Assembly (NCBI GenBank): GCA_900552725.1
Contig: USAT01000071.1
Span: forward strand, 1-10,100
Direction: 5' to 3'
DNA from: an uncultured Eubacteriales bacterium
Lineage (GTDB): Bacteria > Bacillota > Clostridia > Oscillospirales > Oscillospiraceae
DNA length: 10,100 bases
Below, one piece after another: positions 1-6,572 of the stretch. Position 1 is the stretch's first letter; the number at the start of each line of letters is the position of its first letter. The notes beneath the pieces were generated by a model. That model saw nothing but the letters and a program-made list of their open reading frames with translations, made no database searches and had not been told where the DNA came from. The position numbers and the translations under genes were made by a program.

Positions 1-40
1 GGAATCCAAAATTGGATCCAAAGCCTTTTCTTTCTTCCAT
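1..40 (-). CDS. 5' end of a transporter gene, probably sodium:neurotransmitter symporter (NSS) family (partial)
   Basis: Reading the minus strand, an AAGGAGAG ribosome site lies 6 bases before an ATG at 38-40, followed by 13 open codons (MEERKGFGSNFGF) running off the left edge. A short charged head, then a GFGSNFGF-like stretch leading into the first membrane helix, is how bacterial NSS transporters begin (many read [FW]GS-x-[LF]GF before the conserved helix-1 residues). The identification rests on these 13 residues only and is an inference. The gene lies downstream of the two-component operon on the same strand but is separated from it by a terminator, and it has its own candidate promoter, so it is probably a separate unit. 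The start and ribosome site are clear; the family is uncertain. Confidence 0.5.
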   Translation of the reverse strand, partial: MEERKGFGSNFGF

Positions 41-95
41 TGTTTTCTCTCCTTAATACTTAGTTACCGTCCGGGGAAAATTACGGTGTACTGTG

Positions 96-124
96 AGTTT
101 ACTATTTCTGGGAGCGGCTGTAAA
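96..124 (-). promoter_or_regulatory. Candidate sigma-A promoter for the left-edge transporter gene
   Basis: On the minus strand TTTACA (119-124, 5 of 6 consensus) is followed after exactly 17 bases by TAAACT (96-101, 4 of 6). It lies about 55 bases before the ATG at 40. Both boxes are imperfect; the call relies on spacing and position. Confidence 0.4.
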
Positions 125-218
125 TAAGGCAAAGCCGTTCTTAACGCGGCCGTTGCGTGGGGGTATTTTTCCTTTATCACCCCCTTATAAAAAATCCGTT
201 ATTTGTGAACAAAATCAC

Positions 219-250
219 AAAAAGACCTCCGCCTGGCACGGAGGTCTTTT
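219..250 (-). terminator. Rho-independent terminator of the kdpDE-like operon
   Basis: AAAAGACCTCCG (220-231) pairs perfectly with CGGAGGTCTTTT (239-250) around a 7-base loop. Read on the minus strand, the stem is followed by a run of T and it sits about 40 bases past the stop of the response regulator. The plus-strand side also ends in TTTT, so it could work in both directions. Confidence 0.88.
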
Positions 251-291
251 GTCCATATTATGTAATTTTCGTGAGAAGAAATTTTTGGGGT

Positions 292-999
292 TCAATCGCC
301 TTCCCGCATGCGATAACCCACGCCCACCTCGGTAAAGAGATACTCGGGATGGCTGGGATCTTTTTCCACCTTGCGGCGGATATTGGCCATGTTGACCCGG
401 AGGATCTGGTTGTCGGTCTTGGCCTTGGGGCCCCACAGCTCGCGGATGATGAAGTCATAGGTCAGCACCTTGCCGGCGTATTTGCCCAGCAGGGCCACGA
501 TCTTATATTCGTTGACGGTGAGCTTGGCGTTTTCACCGCGCATAAGCACCTGGTGCTTGTCATAGTCGATGGTCAGGTCGCCGGTGGTGAATTTGCCGGA
601 CTGGGCGATCTGGGGGTCGGACAGGGTGGTGCGGGTATGGCGGATGGCGGTGCGGATGCGGGCCAGCAGCTCGGAGGTGCCGAAGGGCTTGGAGATATAG
701 TCGTCGGCACCGTAGTCCAGGGCCTCTACCTTATCATGCTCGTGATGGCGGGCGGAGACCACCACCACCGGCAGGCTGGACCACTTGCGGACGGATTTCA
801 GCACCTCGATGCCGTCCATATCCGGCAGGCCCAGATCCAGCACGATCAGATCGGGACAGTGGGACGAGATCATGGTCAGCGCCTCCTCGCCGCTGCGGAC
901 CACGATGGTGTCGTAGCCGTTGGCTGTCAGGATCATGGAGATGAAATTGCTGATGCTCTGCTCATCCTCTACGATCAGTACCTTGTCTTTAATCTTCAT
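292..999 (-). CDS. kdpE: KdpE-like OmpR/PhoB-family response regulator
   Basis: A 235-residue DNA-binding response regulator. The receiver domain (residues 5-120) has the acidic pocket E11-D12, phospho-acceptor D55 in VLDLGLPDMDG, the switch serine S82, and the lysine K104 in the KPF motif. The C-terminal winged-helix domain (about 130-233) has the recognition-helix region around NQILRVNMANIRRKV and ends in the GVGYRM wing typical of the OmpR/PhoB class. The length is near that of E. coli KdpE (225). It is translated after the sensor kinase with an 11-base overlap, which implies translational coupling. KdpE proteins normally control the high-affinity potassium pump kdpFABC, which is absent here, so the target is unknown. 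Other OmpR-class regulators share these motifs; the Kdp assignment leans on the partner kinase. Confidence 0.85.
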   Translation of the reverse strand: MKIKDKVLIVEDEQSISNFISMILTANGYDTIVVRSGEEALTMISSHCPDLIVLDLGLPDMDGIEVLKSVRKWSSLPVVVVSARHHEHDKVEALDYGADDYISKPFGTSELLARIRTAIRHTRTTLSDPQIAQSGKFTTGDLTIDYDKHQVLMRGENAKLTVNEYKIVALLGKYAGKVLTYDFIIRELWGPKAKTDNQILRVNMANIRRKVEKDPSHPEYLFTEVGVGYRMREGD

Positions 1000-2119
1000 G
1001 GTCTTCCTCCTCCATAGGTAATTCTATCACAAACCGTGCCCCGCCGTGACGGGAGACGTTTTCGCCGCGAATTGAGCCGCCATGGGCCTGCATCACCGTT
1101 TTGCATACGGACAGGCCGATGCCCATGTTGCGCTTGCGGTCGCCCTGCTGGCTCTGGTGGGCGCTGCTGTCAAAGAGATTGTTCAGCTTGTCGTGGGCGA
1201 TGCCCGCGCCGTTGTCCTCCACGGTGATGCGGGCCACATCGTCATGCCGTTCCAGCGTCACGTCGATCTCCGTGGCCCCCTCGCCGTGGATGGCGGCGTT
1301 CTCCAGCAGGTTCAGCAGCACCTGCTCGATCAGCAGCTCGTCCATGGGTACCAGCAGCACCTCCTGGGGCAGATGGACATGGACCGGAAGCGTGCCGCCC
1401 CGCTTGGTGAACTTGGCCACCGCGCCCTCGATGACCTCCTCGGCCACAGCCAGCGTCTTGGTGACCTTGGTGTCGTCGCCCTGGGCGCCGATGCGGGTGA
1501 TGGACAGCAGGTTTTCCACGATGCGGATCAGCCAGCGGGCGTCCTCGTTGGCGGCGGACACCAGCTGGTGCCGCTGCTCCGCCGTCAGCGACTCCTCCTG
1601 TTCCATCAGAACGTCGGTGGCGCCCACGATGCCGGTCAGCGGCGTTCGGATGTCGTGGGACACCGCCCGCAGCAGATTGGAGTGTATCCGCTCCCGCTCC
1701 GCCTCACGCTTCAGGATCTCTACCTGCTTGGCGCGGCTGGTCAGCATACCGGTGACCACCGAGATGAACATCATGACCACAAAGGTCAGCGGAAAGCCCG
1801 CCAGGGTGAAGCTGATCTCCCAGTAGGGGGCGGTGAACACATAGTCCACGCACAGCACGCCGGTGACGGCAATGAGGATGCTGAACAGATATCCGTCCGT
1901 CAGCAGCGCCGTCAGGAACACATCCAGAAAAAAGATCACGGCCACATAGCTGGTATCTCTGTGGGTGTCCACCGACCGCAGCAGCAGGCACAGCACCACC
2001 GTGACGAAAAACAGCGCCGCCGAAACGATGAAATCCTTTCCCGAATACAGCAGAGAGCTGTGAAAGATCTTTTTCTTCTTCGTCCATTGTCCCGGCCACG
2101 GGATCTTCCATTTTTTCAC
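989..2119 (-). CDS. KdpD-like membrane sensor histidine kinase lacking the N-terminal KdpD/Usp sensor region
   Basis: A sensor kinase of about 376 residues. After a short basic head, four hydrophobic segments (about 32-50, 60-77, 80-97, 108-128) match the four-helix KdpD membrane domain (DUF4118 type). The HisKA dimerisation domain follows with H157 in the H-box SHDIRTPLTG, and the HATPase domain shows the N-box NLLENAAIH (N276), G1 box DNGAGI (D304) and G2 box MGIGLS. Residue numbers count from the GTG at 2125. E. coli KdpD is about 890 residues with a large N-terminal cytoplasmic KdpD and Usp-like region, which is absent here. Start choice: GTG at 2125 abuts the ribosome site AGGGGAGG, whereas GTG at 2117-2119 has a 7-base spacing, so 2119 is preferred. 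The 3' end overlaps the response-regulator start, giving a classic two-component operon. Confidence 0.85.
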   Translation of the reverse strand: MKKWKIPWPGQWTKKKKIFHSSLLYSGKDFIVSAALFFVTVVLCLLLRSVDTHRDTSYVAVIFFLDVFLTALLTDGYLFSILIAVTGVLCVDYVFTAPYWEISFTLAGFPLTFVVMMFISVVTGMLTSRAKQVEILKREAERERIHSNLLRAVSHDIRTPLTGIVGATDVLMEQEESLTAEQRHQLVSAANEDARWLIRIVENLLSITRIGAQGDDTKVTKTLAVAEEVIEGAVAKFTKRGGTLPVHVHLPQEVLLVPMDELLIEQVLLNLLENAAIHGEGATEIDVTLERHDDVARITVEDNGAGIAHDKLNNLFDSSAHQSQQGDRKRNMGIGLSVCKTVMQAHGGSIRGENVSRHGGARFVIELPMEEEDHED

Positions 2120-2159
2120 GCGCACCCCTCCCCTGCGCCGGACTCCGTAATTATCTTGT

Positions 2160-2204
2160 ATTGTATCACAGATTTTTGTTAATGTGGTGTTAAAATGTTG
2201 TTAA
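2160..2204 (-). promoter_or_regulatory. Promoter of the kdpDE-like operon with three TTAACA operator repeats
   Basis: On the minus strand an extended -10 (TGATACAAT, -10 hexamer at 2160-2165) lies about 40 bases before the kinase start. No good -35 box is present. Instead TTAACA occurs three times, at 2177-2182, 2188-2193 and 2199-2204, with exact 11-bp spacing. The nearest copy is 11 bp from the -10 box, so the array covers the -35 region. Direct repeats one helical turn apart in place of a -35 box are the usual layout for activation by PhoB/OmpR-type regulators, so autoactivation by the operon's own regulator is likely (inference). Confidence 0.65.
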
Positions 2205-2257
2205 GAGGGGCCTTTTCTCTAAATTTTTACAGGGACTTTATGGGCCTTCCGGCCACG

Positions 2258-2294
2258 AAAAACCGGCCGCTGCCGGTGGGCATGGCCGGTTTTG
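2258..2294 (-). terminator. Intrinsic terminator, probably bidirectional
   Basis: AAAAACCGGCC (2258-2268) pairs with GGCCGGTTTTG (2284-2294) around a 15-base loop that contains a smaller GC-rich repeat. The minus-strand side leaves five T, the plus-strand side four. It separates the short minus-strand unit at 2397-2545 from the kinase promoter. Confidence 0.75.
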
Positions 2295-2353
2295 TCGAAC
2301 GGTGTATCTTTCTGTATCTTTATGGAGAAAATTCTCCTATAAAAAGCAAATCG

Positions 2354-2375
2354 CCACGGCACCGATGTGTCGTGG
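2354..2375. other. Hairpin with CGAT tetraloop, possible first terminator of the small minus-strand unit
   Basis: CCACG-G-CAC (2354-2362) and GTG-T-CGTGG (2367-2375) form a stem of nine positions around CGAT. In plus-strand RNA the only irregular pair is a G-U wobble; in minus-strand RNA the same position is an A-C mismatch. The minus strand continues with a T-rich stretch about seven bases later. It could help end the small transcript, but the tail is displaced, so the role is uncertain. Confidence 0.4.
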
Positions 2376-2396
2376 TTCCTTCGTATGGGGGGATCC

Positions 2397-2474
2397 TTAC
2401 CGGTCGCTGGGCTGCCAATCGCAATCCGCGAAGATCATATCGTCCAGATCACCCGTGATGAACTTGTTCAGCAT
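2397..2474 (-). CDS. Possible 25-residue small protein of unknown function
   Basis: An ATG at 2472-2474 opens 25 codons (begins MLNKFITGDLDDM, ends WQPSDR) to a TAA. The sequence is acidic, with one Cys and one Trp, and matches no family I recognise. It lies within a short transcription unit that has a strong promoter (2517-2545) and downstream hairpins. A strong ribosome site AAAGGAG (2488-2494) is 13 bases upstream, which is rather far. The same site is ideally spaced (6 bases) for another ATG at 2479-2481 in a different frame, which encodes only 10 codons. The locus may therefore be an untranslated small RNA, a leader-type peptide, or this small protein. Confidence 0.3.
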   Translation of the reverse strand: MLNKFITGDLDDMIFADCDWQPSDR

Positions 2475-2516
2475 CGTACATATCACGCTCCTTTCCTATT
2501 CGCATTTTACACCTGT

Positions 2517-2545
2517 ATTATATGCCTCCCCTTTCCTTTTTGCAA
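2517..2545 (-). promoter_or_regulatory. Strong sigma-A promoter driving a short minus-strand transcript
   Basis: On the minus strand TTGCAA (2540-2545) is followed after 17 bases by a perfect TATAAT (2517-2522). The predicted start, near 2510, is 16 bases before the AAAGGAG ribosome site. No long gene follows before the terminators at 2375 and 2294, so the product is a transcript of roughly 150-250 bases. Confidence 0.7.
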
Positions 2546-2609
2546 GCTTCAAATTAGACGTATTTCACAATTTCGCGCGTTGTCTTTTTGGCAGTTTGCA
2601 CAGTGCCTA

Positions 2610-2638
2610 TTGCGTTTTCCGGTAGGGTACATTATAAT
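2610..2638 (+). promoter_or_regulatory. Promoter of the mnmG operon
   Basis: TTGCGT (2610-2615) and a perfect TATAAT (2633-2638) are separated by 17 bases. The predicted start near 2645 lies about 30 bases before the mnmG ATG. The promoter is divergent from the minus-strand promoter at 2517-2545; the two -35 boxes are about 65 bp apart. Confidence 0.7.
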
Positions 2639-2674
2639 ATAGAATGGAATTTTAGGTTGACGCGGGGGACGCGT

Positions 2675-4540
2675 ATGAAAGAGTTTATTGCGGGACAATT
2701 TGATATTGCCGTCATCGGCGCGGGCCATGCCGGCATCGAGGCAGCGCTGGCCGCGGCGCGTCTGGGACTGGAGACGGTGTGCTTTACCATCAATCTGGAT
2801 GCGGTGGGCAACATGCCCTGCAACCCGGCCATCGGCGGCACGGGAAAGGGCCATCTGGTGCGTGAGCTGGACGCTCTGGGCGGCGAGATGGCCAAGGCGG
2901 CGGACAGGGCCTGCATTCAGTACCGGATGCTGAACCGGGGCAAGGGCCCCGCCGTATGGTCCCTGCGGGCCCAGGCCGACCGGCGGGAGTATCAGAAGGT
3001 GATGAAGCACACGCTGGAGCGCCAGCCCCACCTGACGGTGCGGCAGGGTGAGGTGGTGGACATCCGGGCGGAGGACGGCCATGTGTCCCAGGTGGTGCTG
3101 CGGACGGGGGCGGTATTCCACGTGAAGGCCGCCGTCATCTGCTCCGGCACCTATCTCCACGGGCGCACCATCATCGGCGAGTGCATCGAGGAGAGCGGCC
3201 CCGACGGTATGCACGCCGCCACGGCGCTGACGGAGCGATTGCTGGCGCTGGGACTGCCCCTGCGGCGGTTCAAGACCGGGACGCCGCCGCGGGTCAACGC
3301 CCGGACGGTGGACTTCAGCAAAATGGAGCTGCAGGAGGGTGACCCCGCTCCCCTGCCTTTCAGCTTCGAGACAGAAAAGCCGCCGGAGAACCGGGCGGTG
3401 TGCTATCTCACCTACACCAACGAGGAGACCCACCGGATCATCCGGGAGAATCTGGATCGCAGCCCCATTTACAGCGGCGTTATTGAGGGCGTGGGCCCCC
3501 GGTACTGCCCGTCCATCGAAACGAAGGTAGTGCGCTTTGCCGACAAGCCCCGGCATCAGCTGTTCATCGAGCCTATGGGGCTGGACACGGAGGAGCTGTA
3601 CATTCAGGGGTTCTCCTCCTCCCTGCCGGAGGAAATTCAAATTCAAATGCTGCACACGGTGACGGGGCTGGAGCACGCGGTGATGACCCGGCCCGCCTAC
3701 GCCATCGAGTACGACTGCATCGACCCGCTGGCGCTGAAGCCCACGCTGGAGACGAAGGCGGTGGCGGGGCTGTACGGCGCGGGACAGTTCAACGGCTCCT
3801 CCGGCTATGAGGAGGCAGCGGTACAGGGCTTTGTGGCGGGCGTCAACGCGGCGCTGGCGCTGCTGGGCCGTGAGCCGTTGGTGCTGAAGCGCAGCGAGAG
3901 CTACATCGGCACCCTCATCGACGATCTGGTGACGAAGGGCACGAACGAGCCCTACCGCATCATGACCTCCCGCAGCGAGTACCGGCTGGTGCTGCGGCAG
4001 GACAACGCCGACCAGCGTCTGACGGCCATCGGCCACCGCATCGGTCTGGTCAGCGATGAGAGGCTGGCGGCGGTGGAGGCCAAGTACGCCGCGGTGGCAC
4101 AGGAAATCAGGCGGCTGGAGCGCACCGGCATCCCCGGCAGCGACGTGCTGAACGCCCTGCTGACGGAGCGGGGCACCACACCGGTCAATGACGGGTGCCG
4201 CCTCATCGACCTGCTGCGGCGGCCCCAGCTCAGCTACGCCGATCTGCGCCCCTTCGATCCCGCGCCCCAGGAACTGGCGGCGGACGTGGTGGAGCAGGTG
4301 GAGATCACCGTAAAGTACGAGGGCTACATCCAGCGGCAGCAGAAGCAGGTGGAGGAATTTGAACGGCTGGAGCGCCGCCTGCTGCCGGAGGATATCAACT
4401 ATGACCACATTCAGGGATTGCGGCTGGAGGCGCGGGAAAAGCTCAGCGCCATACGGCCCCGCAGTCTGGGACAGGCCGGGCGCATTTCCGGCGTGTCCCC
4501 CGCCGACATGGCGGCGCTGATGATCTATCTGGGCAAGTAA
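2675..4540 (+). CDS. mnmG: tRNA uridine-5-carboxymethylaminomethyl modification enzyme MnmG (GidA)
   Basis: A 621-residue FAD-dependent enzyme, matching the family's usual 620-630. With MnmE it installs the (carboxymethyl)aminomethyl group on C5 of wobble uridine-34 in certain tRNAs. The dinucleotide-binding motif GAGHAG is at residues 15-20. The family signatures PCNPAIGGTGKGHLVREL, FIEPMG, GQFNGSSGYEEAA and TSRSEYRL are all present, as are the conserved Cys in MPCNP and in the RYCPSIETK region. The frame stays open 29 codons further upstream (to 2588), but that lies before the promoter's start point, and the ATG at 2675 has GGGGGA five bases upstream, so 2675 is chosen. MnmG is often next to mnmE and rsmG; here it leads an operon with a cyclase-family hydrolase and MurT/GatD-like genes. 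The coding sequence looks intact. Confidence 0.96.
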   Translation: MKEFIAGQFDIAVIGAGHAGIEAALAAARLGLETVCFTINLDAVGNMPCNPAIGGTGKGHLVRELDALGGEMAKAADRACIQYRMLNRGKGPAVWSLRAQADRREYQKVMKHTLERQPHLTVRQGEVVDIRAEDGHVSQVVLRTGAVFHVKAAVICSGTYLHGRTIIGECIEESGPDGMHAATALTERLLALGLPLRRFKTGTPPRVNARTVDFSKMELQEGDPAPLPFSFETEKPPENRAVCYLTYTNEETHRIIRENLDRSPIYSGVIEGVGPRYCPSIETKVVRFADKPRHQLFIEPMGLDTEELYIQGFSSSLPEEIQIQMLHTVTGLEHAVMTRPAYAIEYDCIDPLALKPTLETKAVAGLYGAGQFNGSSGYEEAAVQGFVAGVNAALALLGREPLVLKRSESYIGTLIDDLVTKGTNEPYRIMTSRSEYRLVLRQDNADQRLTAIGHRIGLVSDERLAAVEAKYAAVAQEIRRLERTGIPGSDVLNALLTERGTTPVNDGCRLIDLLRRPQLSYADLRPFDPAPQELAADVVEQVEITVKYEGYIQRQQKQVEEFERLERRLLPEDINYDHIQGLRLEAREKLSAIRPRSLGQAGRISGVSPADMAALMIYLGK

Positions 4541-4553
4541 GGAGGGCGAACCG

Positions 4554-5180
4554 ATGAAGGTCTATGATCTGACCCACACCATTAAAAACGACATGCCGGT
4601 GTATCCCGGCACGGAACAGCCGCAGCTGACCACCGCCTGCACCATCGAGGAGGCAGGCTATCGGGAGACGCTGCTGCACATGTTCTCCCACACCGGCACC
4701 CACATGGACGCCCCGGCCCACATGCTGTTGGACGGCGCGCCGCTGGACAGCTACGACGCGGACAAATTCACCGGCACCGCCGTGGTGGTGGACTGCCGGG
4801 GAGAGGCGGATATTTCCCTTCCCCTGCTGAAACGCTATGACCTGGACGGCGTGGACTTCGTGCTGTTCTGCACCGGGTGGGACAAAAAGTGGGGCACCCC
4901 CGATTACTATGAGGGCTTCCCCTGTCTGACGCCTGACGCGGCGGCGTATCTGGCCACGCTTTCCTTAAAGGGCGTGGGCGAGGATTCCATCTCGCTGGAT
5001 CCCTGCGGCAGCGTGGACTTCCCCAACCACATCACGCTGCTGCGGGCGGACTTCGTCAACACGGAGAATCTGACGGGGCTGGACGCGTTGATCGGACGGC
5101 GGTTCACCTTTGTGACGCTGCCGCTGAAATTTGAAAATTCTGATGGCTGCTCCTGCCGCGCCATCGCAATGGAGGAATGA
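4554..5180 (+). CDS. Cyclase-family (kynurenine formamidase-like) metal-dependent hydrolase
   Basis: A 208-residue protein of the cyclase family (Pfam PF04199), a normal length for it. The metal-binding signature HxGTHxDxPxH is intact as HTGTHMDAPAH (H46, H50, D52, H56). Other family features are MPVYPG near residue 15, the CTGWDKKW region near 106, VGEDSISLDP near 142, NHITLL near 158 and the C-terminal LPLKFENSDG. Relatives include bacterial kynurenine formamidase KynB and isatin hydrolase, which open amide or lactam bonds. No kynurenine-pathway gene is nearby, so the substrate is unknown and I do not assign kynB. The gene starts 13 bases after the mnmG stop, with GGAGGG directly after that stop, and ends 3 bases before the MurT-like gene. 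Cotranscription with a Mur-ligase pair could mean an amide-containing cell-wall or small-molecule substrate, but that is speculation. Confidence 0.85.
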   Translation: MKVYDLTHTIKNDMPVYPGTEQPQLTTACTIEEAGYRETLLHMFSHTGTHMDAPAHMLLDGAPLDSYDADKFTGTAVVVDCRGEADISLPLLKRYDLDGVDFVLFCTGWDKKWGTPDYYEGFPCLTPDAAAYLATLSLKGVGEDSISLDPCGSVDFPNHITLLRADFVNTENLTGLDALIGRRFTFVTLPLKFENSDGCSCRAIAMEE

Positions 5181-5183
5181 TAC

Positions 5184-6572
5184 ATGGGTAAGCTGCGGTT
5201 TTTGCTGGCGCTGTGGCTGGGCAAGCTGTCCATCCCGGCGCTGAAGATCACCCACCACAACGGCACGGACTTCCCCGGCTCGCTGGCAGTGAAGGTGTGT
5301 CCCGACTTTCTGAAATATGTGGGCAAGCCCCCCATGATGGTGGCCGTCACCGGCACCAACGGCAAGACCACCGTCAGCAATATGCTGGTGGACATTCTGG
5401 AGGCGGAGGGCCATCACGTTCTCAGCAACCGGGCGGGCAGCAACATCACCTCCGGCGTGTCCACGGCCTTCATCCGCAACTGCGACCTGCTGGGCCGGGT
5501 GAAGAAGTGCAACATGGCGGTGCTGGAGATCGACGAGCGGTCGGCCCCGAGGATCTACCCCTATGTGCGGCCCAACTATATTCTGATCACCAATCTGTTC
5601 CGGGATTCCATCATGCGCAACGCCCATCCGGGGTATATTGCCGGCATTCTCAGCCGGAACCTGCCCCGCGAGAGCAAGCTGATCCTCAACGCCGACGACC
5701 TCATCTCCTGCGGCGTGGCGGAGGAGAACGCGCGGTGCTATTTTGGCATCGGGCGGATGCCCACCGACGTGACGGACTGCGTGAACCTGCTGAACGATAT
5801 GCGCATCTGTCCCAAGTGCGCGGGCAAGCTGCGGTATGAGTACCGCCGGTATCACCACATCGGCCACGCCGTGTGCGAGAGCTGCGGCTTCCACTCCCCC
5901 GAGGCGGACTATCTGGCGGAGCAGGTGGACTTGCAGGCGCGCACCATGGTGGTGCGGGAGAAGGACGGGGTGACCTATCCCTATGCGCTGATCACCGACA
6001 GCCTGTTCAACATCTACAACATGATGGCGGTCATCGCCGCGCTGCGGCAGCTGGGGCTGAGCCACGAGACCATCCGGAAGCGGTTTGCCGGGACGAAGAT
6101 CCTGGAGAGCCGTCTTTCCGAGGAGAAGATCGGCGGCGTCAACGTGATCATGCAGATGTCCAAGGACAAGAACGCCCTGGCGTGCAGCCGGAACTTTGAC
6201 TATATCCAGTCCAAGCCGGGCCGCAAGGAGCTGCTGGTAATGATGAACTGCATGGGCGTGTCCAAGAACTGGTCGGAGAATCCCAGCTGGATGTACGATA
6301 CGGACTTCGAGTTCCTGAACCACGACGACATCGTGCAGCTGGTGTGCGCCGGGCCGCGGGCGCGGGACTATAAGCTGCGGCTGCTGCTGGCGGGCATCCC
6401 GGAGGAGAAGATCTTTCTGGAGGACGACGAATTCAAGGCGCTGGACAAGCTGTATCTGACGCCCGGCGACGATGTATATATCCTGTACGGCGTGGACGGT
6501 ACGCCGCTGGCCTTCCGGGTGAAGGCGAAGTTGAAGGAAATGCTGCTGGCGAAAGGAGGTCAGGCACAATGA
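5184..6572 (+). CDS. murT: MurT-like Mur ligase (lipid II isoglutaminyl synthase ligase-subunit homologue), divergent
   Basis: A 462-residue cytoplasmic Mur-ligase-fold protein. In classical systems MurT uses ATP to activate the D-Glu carboxyl of lipid II and GatD supplies ammonia from glutamine. Visible features: the hydrophobic MurT-type N-terminus (LLALWLGKL), P-loop TGTNGKTT (56-63), the NRAGSNITSG motif, an E115-x-DE acidic motif, a four-Cys zinc ribbon (C209-x2-C212 and C231-x2-C234) diagnostic of MurT within Mur ligases, NIYNMMAV near 277, and a DUF1727-type C-terminal domain. Two conserved stretches are altered. The usual KNPAG-like stretch reads KDKNALA. The DxSW motif before WDxDFE reads NPSW (366-369), so the Asp thought to complete the GatD triad looks replaced. 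The ribosome site GGAGGA precedes the ATG, and the stop overlaps the GatD ATG (ATGA). The symbol denotes family; enzymatic identity with MurT is doubtful. Confidence 0.8.
   Translation: MGKLRFLLALWLGKLSIPALKITHHNGTDFPGSLAVKVCPDFLKYVGKPPMMVAVTGTNGKTTVSNMLVDILEAEGHHVLSNRAGSNITSGVSTAFIRNCDLLGRVKKCNMAVLEIDERSAPRIYPYVRPNYILITNLFRDSIMRNAHPGYIAGILSRNLPRESKLILNADDLISCGVAEENARCYFGIGRMPTDVTDCVNLLNDMRICPKCAGKLRYEYRRYHHIGHAVCESCGFHSPEADYLAEQVDLQARTMVVREKDGVTYPYALITDSLFNIYNMMAVIAALRQLGLSHETIRKRFAGTKILESRLSEEKIGGVNVIMQMSKDKNALACSRNFDYIQSKPGRKELLVMMNCMGVSKNWSENPSWMYDTDFEFLNHDDIVQLVCAGPRARDYKLRLLLAGIPEEKIFLEDDEFKALDKLYLTPGDDVYILYGVDGTPLAFRVKAKLKEMLLAKGGQAQ

Noticed and set aside
150..190. GTGGGGG and CACCCCC before the terminator as a hairpin
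   Set aside because: Only the G5/C5 cores can pair; the flanks are mirror-like, not inverted, so it is not a credible stem.
157..1017. Long open frame on the plus strand opposite the response regulator
   Set aside because: It mirrors the receiver/winged-helix gene on the minus strand; its low-complexity G, A, V, H-rich translation is typical of an antisense shadow in GC-rich DNA.
1082..2182. 366-codon plus-strand frame opposite the sensor kinase
   Set aside because: The minus strand encodes a clear histidine kinase with H, N, G1 and G2 boxes; this frame's Q/H/R-rich translation matches no family.
2367..2642. 91-codon plus-strand frame before mnmG
   Set aside because: It covers both divergent promoters, has no ribosome site, and its translation looks random (F, C and R-rich).
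2588..2674. Upstream extension of mnmG by 29 codons
   Set aside because: It would begin before the predicted transcription start and has no family similarity; the ATG at 2675 has a ribosome site and gives the standard N-terminus.
2549..4408. 619-codon minus-strand frame opposite mnmG
   Set aside because: mnmG is unmistakable on the plus strand; the opposing frame is R/H/Q-rich and lacks a ribosome site.
4965..6569. 534-codon minus-strand frame opposite the cyclase and MurT-like genes
   Set aside because: It spans two real genes on the other strand and has a biased, featureless translation.
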